This document shows, piece by piece, positions 50,181 through 61,067 of a stretch of 64,000 nucleotides of DNA (the first letter of the stretch is position 1; each line of letters opens with the position of its first letter). This DNA is from Microbulbifer sp. SAOS-129_SWC (GTDB lineage: Bacteria; Pseudomonadota; Gammaproteobacteria; Pseudomonadales; Cellvibrionaceae). Under the pieces are notes generated by a model. That model ran no database searches. It was not told the DNA's origin and saw only the letters and a list, made by a program, of their open reading frames with translations. The DNA lies in contig NZ_CP155567.1 in NCBI RefSeq assembly GCF_039696035.1, forward strand, positions 3,839,001 to 3,903,000. The letters are read 5' to 3'. The position numbers were made by a program, and so were the translations under genes.

Positions 50181-53102
50181 ATGCACAAGACACTATTCAA
50201 CTCCCCCGTGCTGAAACCCACGCTGCTCGCCGCGGCGCTCTTCCCCTGGCTCAGCGGCTGCGGCGGCAGCAACGAGCAGGCCGCCCAGACTCATGCCAGC
50301 TGGCAGAAGACCGCGCACGGCGCGGTGGTGACCCTTAACGATGGCGACTTCCACAAGGTGCGCCTGCAGGTGATCGACGAAGACATCATCCGCGTCACTG
50401 CCACCGCGCAGCAGGATTTCAGCAATCTGCCCAAACCGCTGATGGTCGTGGCCCGACCGCAGGCGACCGAGTTTTCCGTCGAGCAACAGGGCGACATGCT
50501 GCAGGTGAAAACCGCAGATGTGTCCGCACTGGTATCCCTCGAAACCGGCAAGGTACAATTCGAGAACGCCGCCCGCGAAACCCTGTTGGCCGAGACTTCG
50601 CGCAGCCTCGCGCCGGTCACCGCAAACACGGGCAAAGTGGACCTGGATTCCTACGCGCTGCGCCAGCAGTTCACGCGCCAGCCCGACGAGGCCTTCTACG
50701 GCCTTGGCCAGCACCAGGACGGCCGCGTCAACTACGCCGGTGAGAACGTCGAGCTGACCACTTACAACCTGGAAATCAGCATTCCCTACCTGGTTTCCAG
50801 CCGCAACTACGGCCTGCTGTGGAACAACACCTCCATCACGCGTCTCGGCGATCCGGAAGCGGCCAAACCGCTGGCAGCGGAATACGACCTGTACAACGCC
50901 GACGGCGAAAAGGGCGGTCTCACTGCGCGCTACTACGACGGTGACCAGCTGAAACTGACCCGCACCGAAGCGGACCTGGACTACCAGTTCCTGTCCCACG
51001 CCAGTGTGCGCGAAGTCCCCTTCCCGGAAGAGGTGCAGGATGCGAAAAACCTGCGCATCGAGTGGAGCGGCAGCATCGCACCGAAACACAGCGGCGAGCA
51101 CGAATTCAAGATGTACTCCAGCGGCTACGCCAAACTGTCCCTGGACGGTGACCAGCTGCTGGACCGCTGGCGCATGAACTGGAACCCCTGGTTCCACAAC
51201 GCCAAGGCCGATCTCGAGGCCGGGCACAAATACCAGCTGGATCTGGACTGGACGCCACAGGGTGGTTACTTCCACCTGCTGCAGCACCCGCCGCAGCCGA
51301 ATGCTGATACAAAGCTGTCCATCGCCTCGGAGAGCGGCAAGGCAATCGACTACTACTTTGTGGCCGGTGACAACAAGGACGACGTGATTTCCGGCTACCG
51401 CGAACTGACCGGCAAAGCCGTAATGCTGCCGAAGTGGGCATTCGGGTTCTGGCAGAGCCGGGAGCGCTACAAGTCCCAGGACGAACTTGTGGATGCGCTG
51501 CAGGAATACCGCGACCGCAAGATCCCCATCGACAATATCGTGCTCGACTGGTCCTACTGGCCGGAGGACGCCTGGGGCAGCCACGACTTTGACAAGCAGC
51601 ATTTCCCCGATGCCAAGGCCATGGTCAGCAAGGTCCACGACCTGGATGCACACATCATGATTTCCGTATGGCCGAAGTTCTACCCGACCACGGACAACTA
51701 CAAGGAACTGAATGCCGCCGGCTGCATGTTCAACAAGAACATCGAGGAGAAAAACCTCGACTGGATCGGTCCCGGTTATCTCAATGCCTTCTACGATCCG
51801 TTCAAGCCGGAGTGCACCAAAATCTACTGGAGCCAGATCCGCGACAAACTCAACGTGCTCGGCTTCGACGCCTGGTGGATGGACGCCTCCGAACCGGATA
51901 TTCACTCGAATCTTTCGTTCCAGCACCGCAAGGAGCTGATCACCCCGAATGCGCTCGGCACCGGTACCGAAATGTTCAACGCCTACGCCCTGCCGCACGC
52001 CGAAGGTGTGTACAAGGGTGAGCGGGTGACCGATCCCACCAAGCGCAGCTTTATCCTGACCCGCTCCGGCTTCGGCGGTATCCAGCGCACCAGCGCCGCC
52101 ATCTGGAGCGGCGACGTGGTATCGCGCTGGTCGAACCTGAAAGAGCAGATCGCCGCGGGCATCGGTGTCGGTATGTCCGGCATGCCCTACTGGACCTTCG
52201 ATATCGGCGGCTTCACCCCCGAGGACCGCTACCGCTACAACGGCGATACCGTTGTCGGCAACACCGACCAGATGGCCCAGAGCGAACAGAAAGAGTGGCG
52301 CGAACTGAACCTGCGCTGGTTCCAGTTCGGCGCCTTCGTACCGTTGTTCCGCTCCCACGGCCAGAACCCCTACCGCGAGATCTACAACCTCGCCGACGAG
52401 GGCAGCGACACCTACAACAGCCTGGTGTGGTACACCAAGCTGCGCTACCGCCTGCTGCCCTACATCTACACCCTGGCCGGTAATTCCGCGCAGAAAGACA
52501 GCACCATGATGCGCGGTCTGGCGATGGACTTCGGAGCCGATCCGAATGTGCGCGATATCACCACCCAGTACATGTTCGGCCCGTCCCTGCTAGTCAACCC
52601 GGTCTACGAGTTCGGCGCCCGCTCCCGCGACGTCTACCTGCCGGCCGGCACCGACTGGTACGACTTCTACAGCGGCAAGAAGTACAGCGGCGGCCAGCAT
52701 ATCGATGCGCCGGCGCCCTATACGCGCATGCCACTGTTCGTCAAAGCCGGCAGCATTCTGCCCACAGGCCCGGCGATCCAGAGCACTGCGGAGAGCCTGA
52801 ACGAGCCGCTGACCATCAACGTTTACACCGGCGCCGACGGCCACTTCGAAATCTACGAGGACGATGGCCAGAGCTACGGCTATGAACAGGGTCAGTGGTC
52901 GCGTATTCCGCTCAGCTACGACGACGCCAGCGGCCAGCTGACGATTGGTGAACGCAGCGGCAGCTTCCCCGGCATGGCTGAAACGCGCCGCATCAGCGTG
53001 CGCTGGCTCAGCCGTGGCGACAGCGCCACCGACTTCGACGCCAAGCCGGCGCAGACCGTCGAGTACAGCGGTGACAAACTGGTGCTGAAAAAGCCCGCGT
53101 AA
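50181..53102 (+). CDS. GH31 alpha-xylosidase with PA14 domain (lipoprotein)
   Basis: The 973-residue precursor has a lipoprotein signal (LFPWLSGCGG, lipidated Cys) and an N-terminal beta-sandwich. A PA14 module is inserted at ~245-375 (SGEHEFKMYSSGYAKLSLDG). The GH31 barrel has nucleophile D568 in WWMDASEPD and acid/base D645 in WSGDVV. Alpha-xylosidases of this type, such as Cj Xyl31A, have the same PA14 insertion. It removes xylose from the non-reducing end of xyloglucan oligosaccharides. It follows GH35 by 30 bases and probably belongs to the same transcript. Confidence 0.93.
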   Translation: MHKTLFNSPVLKPTLLAAALFPWLSGCGGSNEQAAQTHASWQKTAHGAVVTLNDGDFHKVRLQVIDEDIIRVTATAQQDFSNLPKPLMVVARPQATEFSVEQQGDMLQVKTADVSALVSLETGKVQFENAARETLLAETSRSLAPVTANTGKVDLDSYALRQQFTRQPDEAFYGLGQHQDGRVNYAGENVELTTYNLEISIPYLVSSRNYGLLWNNTSITRLGDPEAAKPLAAEYDLYNADGEKGGLTARYYDGDQLKLTRTEADLDYQFLSHASVREVPFPEEVQDAKNLRIEWSGSIAPKHSGEHEFKMYSSGYAKLSLDGDQLLDRWRMNWNPWFHNAKADLEAGHKYQLDLDWTPQGGYFHLLQHPPQPNADTKLSIASESGKAIDYYFVAGDNKDDVISGYRELTGKAVMLPKWAFGFWQSRERYKSQDELVDALQEYRDRKIPIDNIVLDWSYWPEDAWGSHDFDKQHFPDAKAMVSKVHDLDAHIMISVWPKFYPTTDNYKELNAAGCMFNKNIEEKNLDWIGPGYLNAFYDPFKPECTKIYWSQIRDKLNVLGFDAWWMDASEPDIHSNLSFQHRKELITPNALGTGTEMFNAYALPHAEGVYKGERVTDPTKRSFILTRSGFGGIQRTSAAIWSGDVVSRWSNLKEQIAAGIGVGMSGMPYWTFDIGGFTPEDRYRYNGDTVVGNTDQMAQSEQKEWRELNLRWFQFGAFVPLFRSHGQNPYREIYNLADEGSDTYNSLVWYTKLRYRLLPYIYTLAGNSAQKDSTMMRGLAMDFGADPNVRDITTQYMFGPSLLVNPVYEFGARSRDVYLPAGTDWYDFYSGKKYSGGQHIDAPAPYTRMPLFVKAGSILPTGPAIQSTAESLNEPLTINVYTGADGHFEIYEDDGQSYGYEQGQWSRIPLSYDDASGQLTIGERSGSFPGMAETRRISVRWLSRGDSATDFDAKPAQTVEYSGDKLVLKKPA

Positions 53103-53168
53103 GTGCCCCACGGACAGGGGTGGCCTATGGCCACTTCTGTTCGGCACGCCAGTGACAATAAGAGCTAC

Positions 53169-54674
53169 ATGATGGCAGCGACACCAATCAAAAAAATCGT
53201 CATCGTCGGCGGCGGTACCGCCGGCTGGATGGCCGCCGCCACCCTGGCACAGCATTACCGTCGCGCCGAGCTACAGATACAGCTGGTGGAATCCGAGCAG
53301 ATAGGCACCGTCGGTGTCGGCGAGGCCACGGTCCCCGGTATCATCAACCTGAACAGCTACCTCGGTATCCGCGAGCGGGATTTTATCGCCGCTACCGGCG
53401 CCACCTTCAAACTGGGTATCGAGTTTATCGACTGGCGGCAACGCGGTGAGCGTTTCTTTCACCCGTTTGCCGATTTCGGCGCGCCCATCGGCCAGCTGCC
53501 ATTTTTTCCCTGCTGGCTGAAACTGCAGCAGCAGGGTCGCGCTGCACCACTGCAGGACTACTGCCTGTCCGCGGCCATGGCCAAGGCCGGGCGCTTCGCC
53601 CAACCGGATGAAAAAGCCAGCAATCCACTGGCGCTGTACAGCTACGCCTACCACTTCGACGCCTCGCGCTATGCGCGCCTGCTGCGCGACTACGCTGAAG
53701 CCCGCGGGGTCGAGCACATTGAGGGAAAAGTCAGCGAAGTAAAACTGCACACCGGCAGCGGCGATATCGACCAGCTGCTGTTGGAGGATGGCCGCCAGCT
53801 GCGCGGCGACCTGTATATCGACTGTTCCGGTTTCCGCGGACTGCTGATCGAGCAGACACTGCACACCGGCTACGAGGACTGGCGCCACTGGCTGCCGGTC
53901 GACAGTGCCGTGGCGGTACAGAGTGAACGCAGCAGCGAACCGCTGCCCTATACCCGCGCCACCGCTCTCGACGCCGGCTGGCGCTGGCAGATCCCGCTAC
54001 AGCACCGCAGTGGCAACGGCTATGTCTACGCCAGCGACTATCTGGACCGCGACCGCGCGCAGCGAGCGCTGCTCGACGGACTCGACGGCGAGCCGGTCAA
54101 CGAACCGCGCCTGCTGCGCTTTACCGCCGGCATGCGCAAAAAGTTCTGGCATAAAAACTGTGTCGCGCTGGGTCTCGCCTCCGGCTTTATCGAACCACTG
54201 GAGAGCACCAGTATCTCCCTGATCCAGACCGGTATCGAGAAGCTGCTGCAATTCCTGCCCGACCTGGTGCCGGACCCGGAAAAGATCGAACAGGCCAACC
54301 ACCTCAACCGGCAGGAATACGAGCGCATCCGCGACTTCATCATCCTGCACTACAAGCTCAATCGCCGCGACGACACTGACTTCTGGCGGCGCATGCGCGA
54401 TATGCCGATACCGGACACATTGCAGGCCAAGATCGAGGCCTTCCGCGACGATGGCCGCCTGCTCAGCTACGCCAACGAATCCTTCCGCGAGGCGAGCTGG
54501 CTGGCGATCTACAACGGCCTCGGTTTGCGCCCGCAGCGGTATCTGGCGAATGTCGACAACATGGACAGTGATCAGCTGGCGCAGCTGCTGGAAAGAGTGC
54601 GCGGCGCCGTGGCCGCAGCGGCCGCGCACGCACCGCGCCACGGGGAATTCCTCGCCCAGCTGCAGATGGATTGA
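53169..54674 (+). CDS. Flavin-dependent tryptophan-halogenase homologue of unknown substrate
   Basis: The 501-residue protein has the FAD motif GGGTAGWMAA at ~14-23, the catalytic lysine K81 in ATFKLGIEF (K79 in PrnA), the halogenase motif WRWQIP at 271-276, and E345-S346 in PLESTSI (E346-S347 in PrnA). All active-site residues known for halogenation are thus present. Homologues sit beside TonB receptors in many saccharide loci of Cellvibrio-, Caulobacter- and Xanthomonas-type bacteria, where their substrate is not established. It has no signal peptide. The start is ATG 53169, with a second ATG at once after it; the GH31 gene ends 66 bases earlier. Confidence 0.88.
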   Translation: MMAATPIKKIVIVGGGTAGWMAAATLAQHYRRAELQIQLVESEQIGTVGVGEATVPGIINLNSYLGIRERDFIAATGATFKLGIEFIDWRQRGERFFHPFADFGAPIGQLPFFPCWLKLQQQGRAAPLQDYCLSAAMAKAGRFAQPDEKASNPLALYSYAYHFDASRYARLLRDYAEARGVEHIEGKVSEVKLHTGSGDIDQLLLEDGRQLRGDLYIDCSGFRGLLIEQTLHTGYEDWRHWLPVDSAVAVQSERSSEPLPYTRATALDAGWRWQIPLQHRSGNGYVYASDYLDRDRAQRALLDGLDGEPVNEPRLLRFTAGMRKKFWHKNCVALGLASGFIEPLESTSISLIQTGIEKLLQFLPDLVPDPEKIEQANHLNRQEYERIRDFIILHYKLNRRDDTDFWRRMRDMPIPDTLQAKIEAFRDDGRLLSYANESFREASWLAIYNGLGLRPQRYLANVDNMDSDQLAQLLERVRGAVAAAAAHAPRHGEFLAQLQMD

Positions 54675-54705
54675 AAAGCACCAATAAAACGAATGGCGAT
54701 TTGTG

Positions 54706-56994
54706 ATGTTCAAACAATTGTTCACCTCGGCACTACTTACCTTTACCACCTGCACCACCTTCAGTGCCTGCGCCGCAAGCGCTGCGCCTGCCAGTGACGA
54801 TTACCACTGGCGCAGTGTCACCGTCGGCGCCGGCGGCTTCGCGCCGGATATTATCTTCAGCCGTGCGGAAAAGGGCCTCGCCTACCTGCGCACCGATATG
54901 GGCGGCGCCTATCGCTGGGACAGCGGCCAGCAACGCTGGCTGCCGCTGCAGGACCAGATGGCGGAATCCAGCTATTTCGGTATCGAGAGTATCGCCGCCG
55001 ATCCGCGCAACCCGGAGCGGGTCTATATGGCCGCGGGCATGTACAAGGGTGCACCCGCGGCAATACTCCGCTCCGATGACCGCGGCGAGCACTGGCAGGT
55101 GACCCCGGTGCCGTTTCGCATGGGCGGCAATGAAGACGGTCGCGGCCTGGGTGAACGCCTGGCAATCGACCCGCAGAATACCGACATTCTCTATTTCGGC
55201 TCGCGCCACGACGGCCTGTGGCGCAGCCGCGACCGCGGCGCCAGCTGGCACAAGGTAACGGCTTTTCCCCACGCCGGACTCGGCCTGCCCGAGGGCCGCC
55301 GCAGTACCCACGCCGGTATCAGTTTCGTACTCTTCGCTGAACAATGGCTTTTTGCCGGCGTCGCCGACAGGAATGGAACCGGCCTTTACCGCTCCGACGA
55401 CAGCGGTGAACACTGGAAGAAAATTGCCGGTGGCCCGGACAAACTGCTGCCGGTACAGGCGGCCGCTGCCGGCGGCCAGCTTTATATCGCCTACAGCGAT
55501 AATATCGGCCCCAACGGCGTCACCGGTGGCGCTGTCTACAAACTGGATATCGCCAGCCAGCAGTGGAGCGATATCACTCCGCCACCGCAAGGTGACGGAC
55601 CCGCGGAAGGCGGCTTTATGGGCATCAGCGCCAGCGCGCAGCACCCGGGCACTGTCGCCGTGGCGACGATGAATCGCTGGCACCCGCACGATACGATTTA
55701 CCTGTCCCACGACGGTGGCGATAGCTGGCGCGAACTGGAAAAACGCAGCCGCCGCGATGTCAGCGCAACGCCCTATCTCTACTGGGGCAATGACGAGGCG
55801 GATTTCGGCTGGTGGATCGCGGGCCTCGCCCTGAACCCTTTCCAGGATGACGAGCTGGTGTACACCACCGGGGCCACCGTCTACCGCACCGGCGATGCCG
55901 ATGCGCAGCAGCTGCTGTGGAAACCCTGGGTCGAGGGTATTGAGCAGACCGCCATCATCACCCTGCTGAGCCCCGCCGCCGGCCCGCAGCTGATCAGCGG
56001 CTTCGGCGATATCAGCGGTTTTGTACACAGTGATTTCGATCGCTCGCCGCAACTGATGCTGACCGGCCCCGTATTCGCCAATACCAACACCATCATCGAC
56101 GCCGGCAGCGCACCGCAAATCCTGGTGCGCAGCGGCACGCCGCCGCACCGCGCAGAAGGCCCGGTACCGACACTGGCCTGGTCCAGTAACGCCGGCAGAA
56201 CCTGGCAACCGCTGACAGTTCCGGCGCTCAAAATCCCAGGCGAAAAAACCGCGCAGCGCTACGACCTGACCGGCGACAACGCGATTACCGTCTCCGCCGA
56301 CGGTGACGCCTTCGTGTTTATGGCGCCGGTACCGCAGCTGAGCCGCGACCGCGGCCGCAGCTGGCAACCGGTAAAAGGCCTGCCGCTGCACGCACACCCG
56401 GTGGCGGACCGGGTCGATGGCAAAAAATTCTATGCACTGGATTTCAGCCGCGGCGAACTCTATGCGAGCACTGACGGCGCGGCCAGCTTCACCGTACTCG
56501 AATCGCGCGGACTGCCATCCGACCTCAGCGGCGACCGGCCGCACAACCGCGAAAAGCCCTGGCCGCTGCACGCGGCCCCCGGGCGCGAGGGCGAACTGTG
56601 GCTGGTTTCCCGGCAGGGCCTGTTTCACTCCACCGACGGCGGTCGCCAGTTCGCGCGCGTCGACAGTGATATCACCGTCGAGCAACTGACCTTCGGCAAG
56701 CCGGCCGCGGGCAAACAGGCAGCGACGCTGTTTGCCATCGGCCAGCGCGGCAGTGAACTCAGCTCTGAACACAGCTCTGAGCGCGCTATCTGGCGCTCCG
56801 ACGACAGCGGCCGCCACTGGCTGCGCGTCAACGACAGCCGCCACGAATACGGCCGGCGCTTTCGCGTGATCGCCGGCGACCCGCGCCACTACGGCCGCGT
56901 CTATATCGGCACCGATGGCCGCGGCATCGTGATGGGCGAACCCGCTGCCATCACCGTGCAAACAGAACTTTCCGCACAGGATTCCCGACAATGA
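54706..56994 (+). CDS. GH74 endo-xyloglucanase
   Basis: The 762-residue precursor has a signal (LLTFTTCTTFSAC) that could be lipid-modified. Two seven-bladed beta-propellers follow, with repeated RSDDRGEHW/RDRGASWHKV-type BNR motifs. GH74 catalytic residues are D64 in YLRTDMGGAYRW and D435 in SGFGDISGF. GH74 enzymes cut the xyloglucan backbone. It would produce the oligosaccharides used by the exo-enzymes next to it. ATG 54706 follows GTG 54703. GH74 is not part of the core Cellvibrio locus but fits its function. Confidence 0.92.
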   Translation: MFKQLFTSALLTFTTCTTFSACAASAAPASDDYHWRSVTVGAGGFAPDIIFSRAEKGLAYLRTDMGGAYRWDSGQQRWLPLQDQMAESSYFGIESIAADPRNPERVYMAAGMYKGAPAAILRSDDRGEHWQVTPVPFRMGGNEDGRGLGERLAIDPQNTDILYFGSRHDGLWRSRDRGASWHKVTAFPHAGLGLPEGRRSTHAGISFVLFAEQWLFAGVADRNGTGLYRSDDSGEHWKKIAGGPDKLLPVQAAAAGGQLYIAYSDNIGPNGVTGGAVYKLDIASQQWSDITPPPQGDGPAEGGFMGISASAQHPGTVAVATMNRWHPHDTIYLSHDGGDSWRELEKRSRRDVSATPYLYWGNDEADFGWWIAGLALNPFQDDELVYTTGATVYRTGDADAQQLLWKPWVEGIEQTAIITLLSPAAGPQLISGFGDISGFVHSDFDRSPQLMLTGPVFANTNTIIDAGSAPQILVRSGTPPHRAEGPVPTLAWSSNAGRTWQPLTVPALKIPGEKTAQRYDLTGDNAITVSADGDAFVFMAPVPQLSRDRGRSWQPVKGLPLHAHPVADRVDGKKFYALDFSRGELYASTDGAASFTVLESRGLPSDLSGDRPHNREKPWPLHAAPGREGELWLVSRQGLFHSTDGGRQFARVDSDITVEQLTFGKPAAGKQAATLFAIGQRGSELSSEHSSERAIWRSDDSGRHWLRVNDSRHEYGRRFRVIAGDPRHYGRVYIGTDGRGIVMGEPAAITVQTELSAQDSRQ

Positions 56995-57755
56995 TTACAG
57001 CCAGTTATCCCGACCTCATCGACGCGCCAATTTTTATCACCGGCGGTGGCTCCGGCATCGGCGCGGCCTTCGTGCGCGCCTTCTGCCAACAGGGTGCGCG
57101 CGTCGCCTTCGTATCCCTGGATGAAGACAAGGCACAACAGCTGTGCGCTTCCGTGGAGGAGGAGACCGGTGTGCTGCCGCTGTTCCAGCGCTGCGATATC
57201 ACCGATGTCGAGCATCTGCAGCAGTGTATCGCCAGCGCCGCCGAGCAGCTGGGACAGTTCCGTGTACTGATCAACAATGCCGCGCGCGATACCCGCCACT
57301 CACTGGACAAATTCAGCGCTGATGAGTGGGACGCATCCCTGAATACCAATTTGCGCCCGCACTTCTTTACCGCGCAGGCAGTCGCCGCCGGTATGCGCGC
57401 ACAGGGAGGCGGCAGCATTATCAATGTGGGCTCCAATTCCGCCCTGCTCGGGTTGGCTGGCTATCCCGCCTACGTCACTGCCAAGGCCGGGATTGTCGGC
57501 CTGAGCAAGGCGCTGGCACGGGAACTGGGCCCGGACAATATTCGCGTGAATGCGCTGATTCCCGGCTGGGTCATGACCGAGCGACAGAAGGAACTGTGGG
57601 TAACCGAAGAGGCGCTCGAAGAATGCCTGGATCAGCAGTGCCTGAAGCGCACCATTTCTGAACAGGACTGTGCCAACAGCGCACTGTTCCTCGCCTCGGG
57701 GGCTTCAGCCATGATCAGTGGCCAGTCGCTGATCATTGACGGTGGACGCGTGTGA
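56991..57755 (+). CDS. SDR sugar dehydrogenase (galactose or arabinose 1-dehydrogenase type)
   Basis: The 254-residue enzyme has TGGGSGIGAAF at about 18-28, NNAARDTRH, SIINVGSNSAL and YPAYVTAKAGI (Y-x3-K). The region LIPGWVMTERQKELW is close to SDR sugar 1-dehydrogenases acting on D-galactose or L-arabinose. It overlaps GH74 by four bases and the kinase gene by up to four bases, so these genes are coupled. The likely reaction is sugar oxidation to the lactone. The exact substrate (galactose from GH35, or fucose from GH95) is inferred. Confidence 0.83.
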   Translation: MITASYPDLIDAPIFITGGGSGIGAAFVRAFCQQGARVAFVSLDEDKAQQLCASVEEETGVLPLFQRCDITDVEHLQQCIASAAEQLGQFRVLINNAARDTRHSLDKFSADEWDASLNTNLRPHFFTAQAVAAGMRAQGGGSIINVGSNSALLGLAGYPAYVTAKAGIVGLSKALARELGPDNIRVNALIPGWVMTERQKELWVTEEALEECLDQQCLKRTISEQDCANSALFLASGASAMISGQSLIIDGGRV

Positions 57756-58699
57756 TGCGCTGTATCGTCATCGACTGGGGCTCCAGCAATTTTCGCGCGC
57801 ACCTGGTAGACGACGGTGGGCACGTAGTGTGTACCCGCAGCGACGACTGCGGCGTGCTGAACTGCGGGAAAAATTACCAGGCGCTGTTACTGGAGCGCTG
57901 CGGCGACTGGCTGCAACGCTGGCCGCAGGTACCGCTGTACCTGTGCGGCATGATCGGCAGCCGCAACGGCTGGCGCGAGGCCCCTTACGCGCCCTGCCCG
58001 GCAAACGCCGCGGCAATCGCGCAGCAACTGCTGCCCCTGGGTGAGCTACCCAACGCCTGGGTTGTGCCCGGGGTAAGCTGTATGTCACCCGGCGGCGCGC
58101 CGGACGTAATGCGCGGTGAGGAGAGCCAGGTACTTGGTGCACTGCAGCTGCGCAGCAGGGAAAGTGCAGTGCTGTTGCTGCCCGGCACTCACAGCAAGTG
58201 GGTGCGTGTGGAGAACGGCCGCATCATCGACTTTGCCACCTTTTTTACCGGCGAACTGTTTGCGCTGCTGCATCGTCACAGTTCTATCGGCTCGGTGCTC
58301 GGCGATGCCGACAGCGATCCGCACAGTTTTATCGAGGGCCTGCGTCACAGCCGCCGCGCCGGTGGGCCATTGCACCAGATGTTCGCCGCCCGCGCCCTGG
58401 CGCTGTGCGAGCCGGACAGCGGCCTGGCCATGTCCGCCTTTTTATCCGGTCTGCTGGTCGGCAACGAGTTGGCTGAGGCGCTGACCATGTTTCCGGCAGC
58501 GGATGAAATCCTGCTGTTGGGCAGCGAAAAACTGCAAAATCTCTACCGGCTGGCGGCAGACGAATTCGGCATTGGTCTCAATGCGGTAGATCCGTCGCTC
58601 GCAGTGGTCAAGGGCGTGACCGCCATCTGCGACGCACAACAGCAGACACTCCAATACCAGAGTTCAGAGGAGAACGACCGTGCTGCAAACCAATCTTGA
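57755..58699 (+). CDS. dgoK: 2-dehydro-3-deoxygalactonokinase
   Basis: DgoK phosphorylates 2-keto-3-deoxygalactonate. The 314-residue protein has DWGSSNFRAHLVD at the start, NRNGWRE-like sugar region, PGVSCMSPGGAPDVMRGEE and LLPGTHSKWVRV with FFTGELFALLHRHS, all DgoK family features. ATG 57755 (or GTG 57752) overlaps the SDR stop. It is followed by the aldolase gene with overlap. The pair completes the lower De Ley-Doudoroff route for galactose. Confidence 0.92.
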   Translation: MRCIVIDWGSSNFRAHLVDDGGHVVCTRSDDCGVLNCGKNYQALLLERCGDWLQRWPQVPLYLCGMIGSRNGWREAPYAPCPANAAAIAQQLLPLGELPNAWVVPGVSCMSPGGAPDVMRGEESQVLGALQLRSRESAVLLLPGTHSKWVRVENGRIIDFATFFTGELFALLHRHSSIGSVLGDADSDPHSFIEGLRHSRRAGGPLHQMFAARALALCEPDSGLAMSAFLSGLLVGNELAEALTMFPAADEILLLGSEKLQNLYRLAADEFGIGLNAVDPSLAVVKGVTAICDAQQQTLQYQSSEENDRAANQS

Positions 58700-59324
58700 A
58701 CGCTGCCCACTGGTGGCGATATTGCGGGGCATCACTCCGGATGAAATCATCGCGGTCAGCCAGGCGCTGATCGACAGTGGCTTCACCATTATCGAGGTAC
58801 CACTGAATTCACCGCGTGCACTGGACTCGATCCGTCTGCTCAGCCAGCACTTCGGCGATCGCGCCCTGGTCGGCGCCGGCACGGTCACCGACGTCGCGCA
58901 GGTGGACGCTGTTGCCAGCGCCGGCGGGCGCTTGATTGTGTCCCCCAACTGCGACACCGAAGTGATTCGTCGCAGTGTGGCGCTCGACCTGGTCTCCTTG
59001 CCCGGCTGCTGCACGCCCACGGAAGCCTTCGCTGCACTGGCAGCCGGTGCCCAGGGTATCAAGCTGTTCCCGGCCACAATGATCTCACCGGCCACGGTCA
59101 GCGCGCTGCGCACCGTGCTGCCGCCGGTGCCGATCCTGGCAGTGGGTGGTATCGACACCGCGGATTTTGCCCGCTACCTGGCCGCCGGTGCCGACGGCTT
59201 CGGTACCGGCGGCAGTCTGTACCGCCCCGGGTGCAGCGCTGACGAAGTGCGCGCGCGTGCCGAGGCCTCGGTCCAGGCAGTGGCACAGGCGCTGGCTCCC
59301 GTAGAAACCAAAATATGCGAATAA
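58680..59324 (+). CDS. dgoA: 2-dehydro-3-deoxy-6-phosphogalactonate aldolase
   Basis: The 214-residue enzyme splits KDPGal into pyruvate and glyceraldehyde 3-phosphate. The KDPG/KDPGal aldolase signature residues are present: ILRGITPDE, the catalytic glutamate in IIEVPLNSP and the Schiff-base lysine in GIKLFPA. The start is GTG 58680 with AGAGGAG eight bases upstream, overlapping dgoK by 20 bases. DgoA rather than Eda is chosen because of its close pairing with DgoK. Confidence 0.93.
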   Translation: MLQTNLERCPLVAILRGITPDEIIAVSQALIDSGFTIIEVPLNSPRALDSIRLLSQHFGDRALVGAGTVTDVAQVDAVASAGGRLIVSPNCDTEVIRRSVALDLVSLPGCCTPTEAFAALAAGAQGIKLFPATMISPATVSALRTVLPPVPILAVGGIDTADFARYLAAGADGFGTGGSLYRPGCSADEVRARAEASVQAVAQALAPVETKICE

Positions 59325-59330
59325 CGATTC

Positions 59331-59375
59331 CGAAATAAACAACGCCGAAATAAATAGCGTCGATATAAGAATAAC
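59331..59375 (+). repeat. Three imperfect 15-base tandem repeats
   Basis: Units CGAAATAAACAACGC, CGAAATAAATAGCGT and CGATATAAGAATAAC follow each other directly in the gap between dgoA and the symporter gene. They are much richer in AT than the neighbouring genes. They may be a spacer or a site of regulation; no function is known. Confidence 0.5.
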
Positions 59376-59394
59376 TTCGAGAGAGGTGAGAGAT

Positions 59395-60972
<1,578 letters not shown>

Positions 60973-60986
60973 ACGTTTTTATCCCT

Positions 60987-61018
60987 CCTGCGCGAGTACC
61001 CGATAGTGTTCGCGCAGG
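60987..61018 (+). other. Hairpin between the symporter and GH39 genes
   Basis: CCTGCGCGA at 60987-60995 and TCGCGCAGG at 61010-61018 form a perfect 9-pair stem with a 14-base loop. There is no T run. It may protect the 3' end of the upstream transcript or be a weak terminator. Confidence 0.45.
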
Positions 61019-61067
61019 GGCAACGCATACCAATAACACCCACTCCTATTTTCTGAAGCCAGCAATA

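Noticed and set aside
50193..52358. 721-codon antisense frame opposite the GH31 gene
   Set aside because: Same cause; no family resemblance, and it lies opposite a gene with intact catalytic aspartates.
54733..56991. Very long antisense open frame opposite the GH74 gene
   Set aside because: GC-rich genes with strong third-position bias often leave the opposite frame open. The plus-strand product has a clear family, catalytic residues and signal peptide; the antisense product has none.
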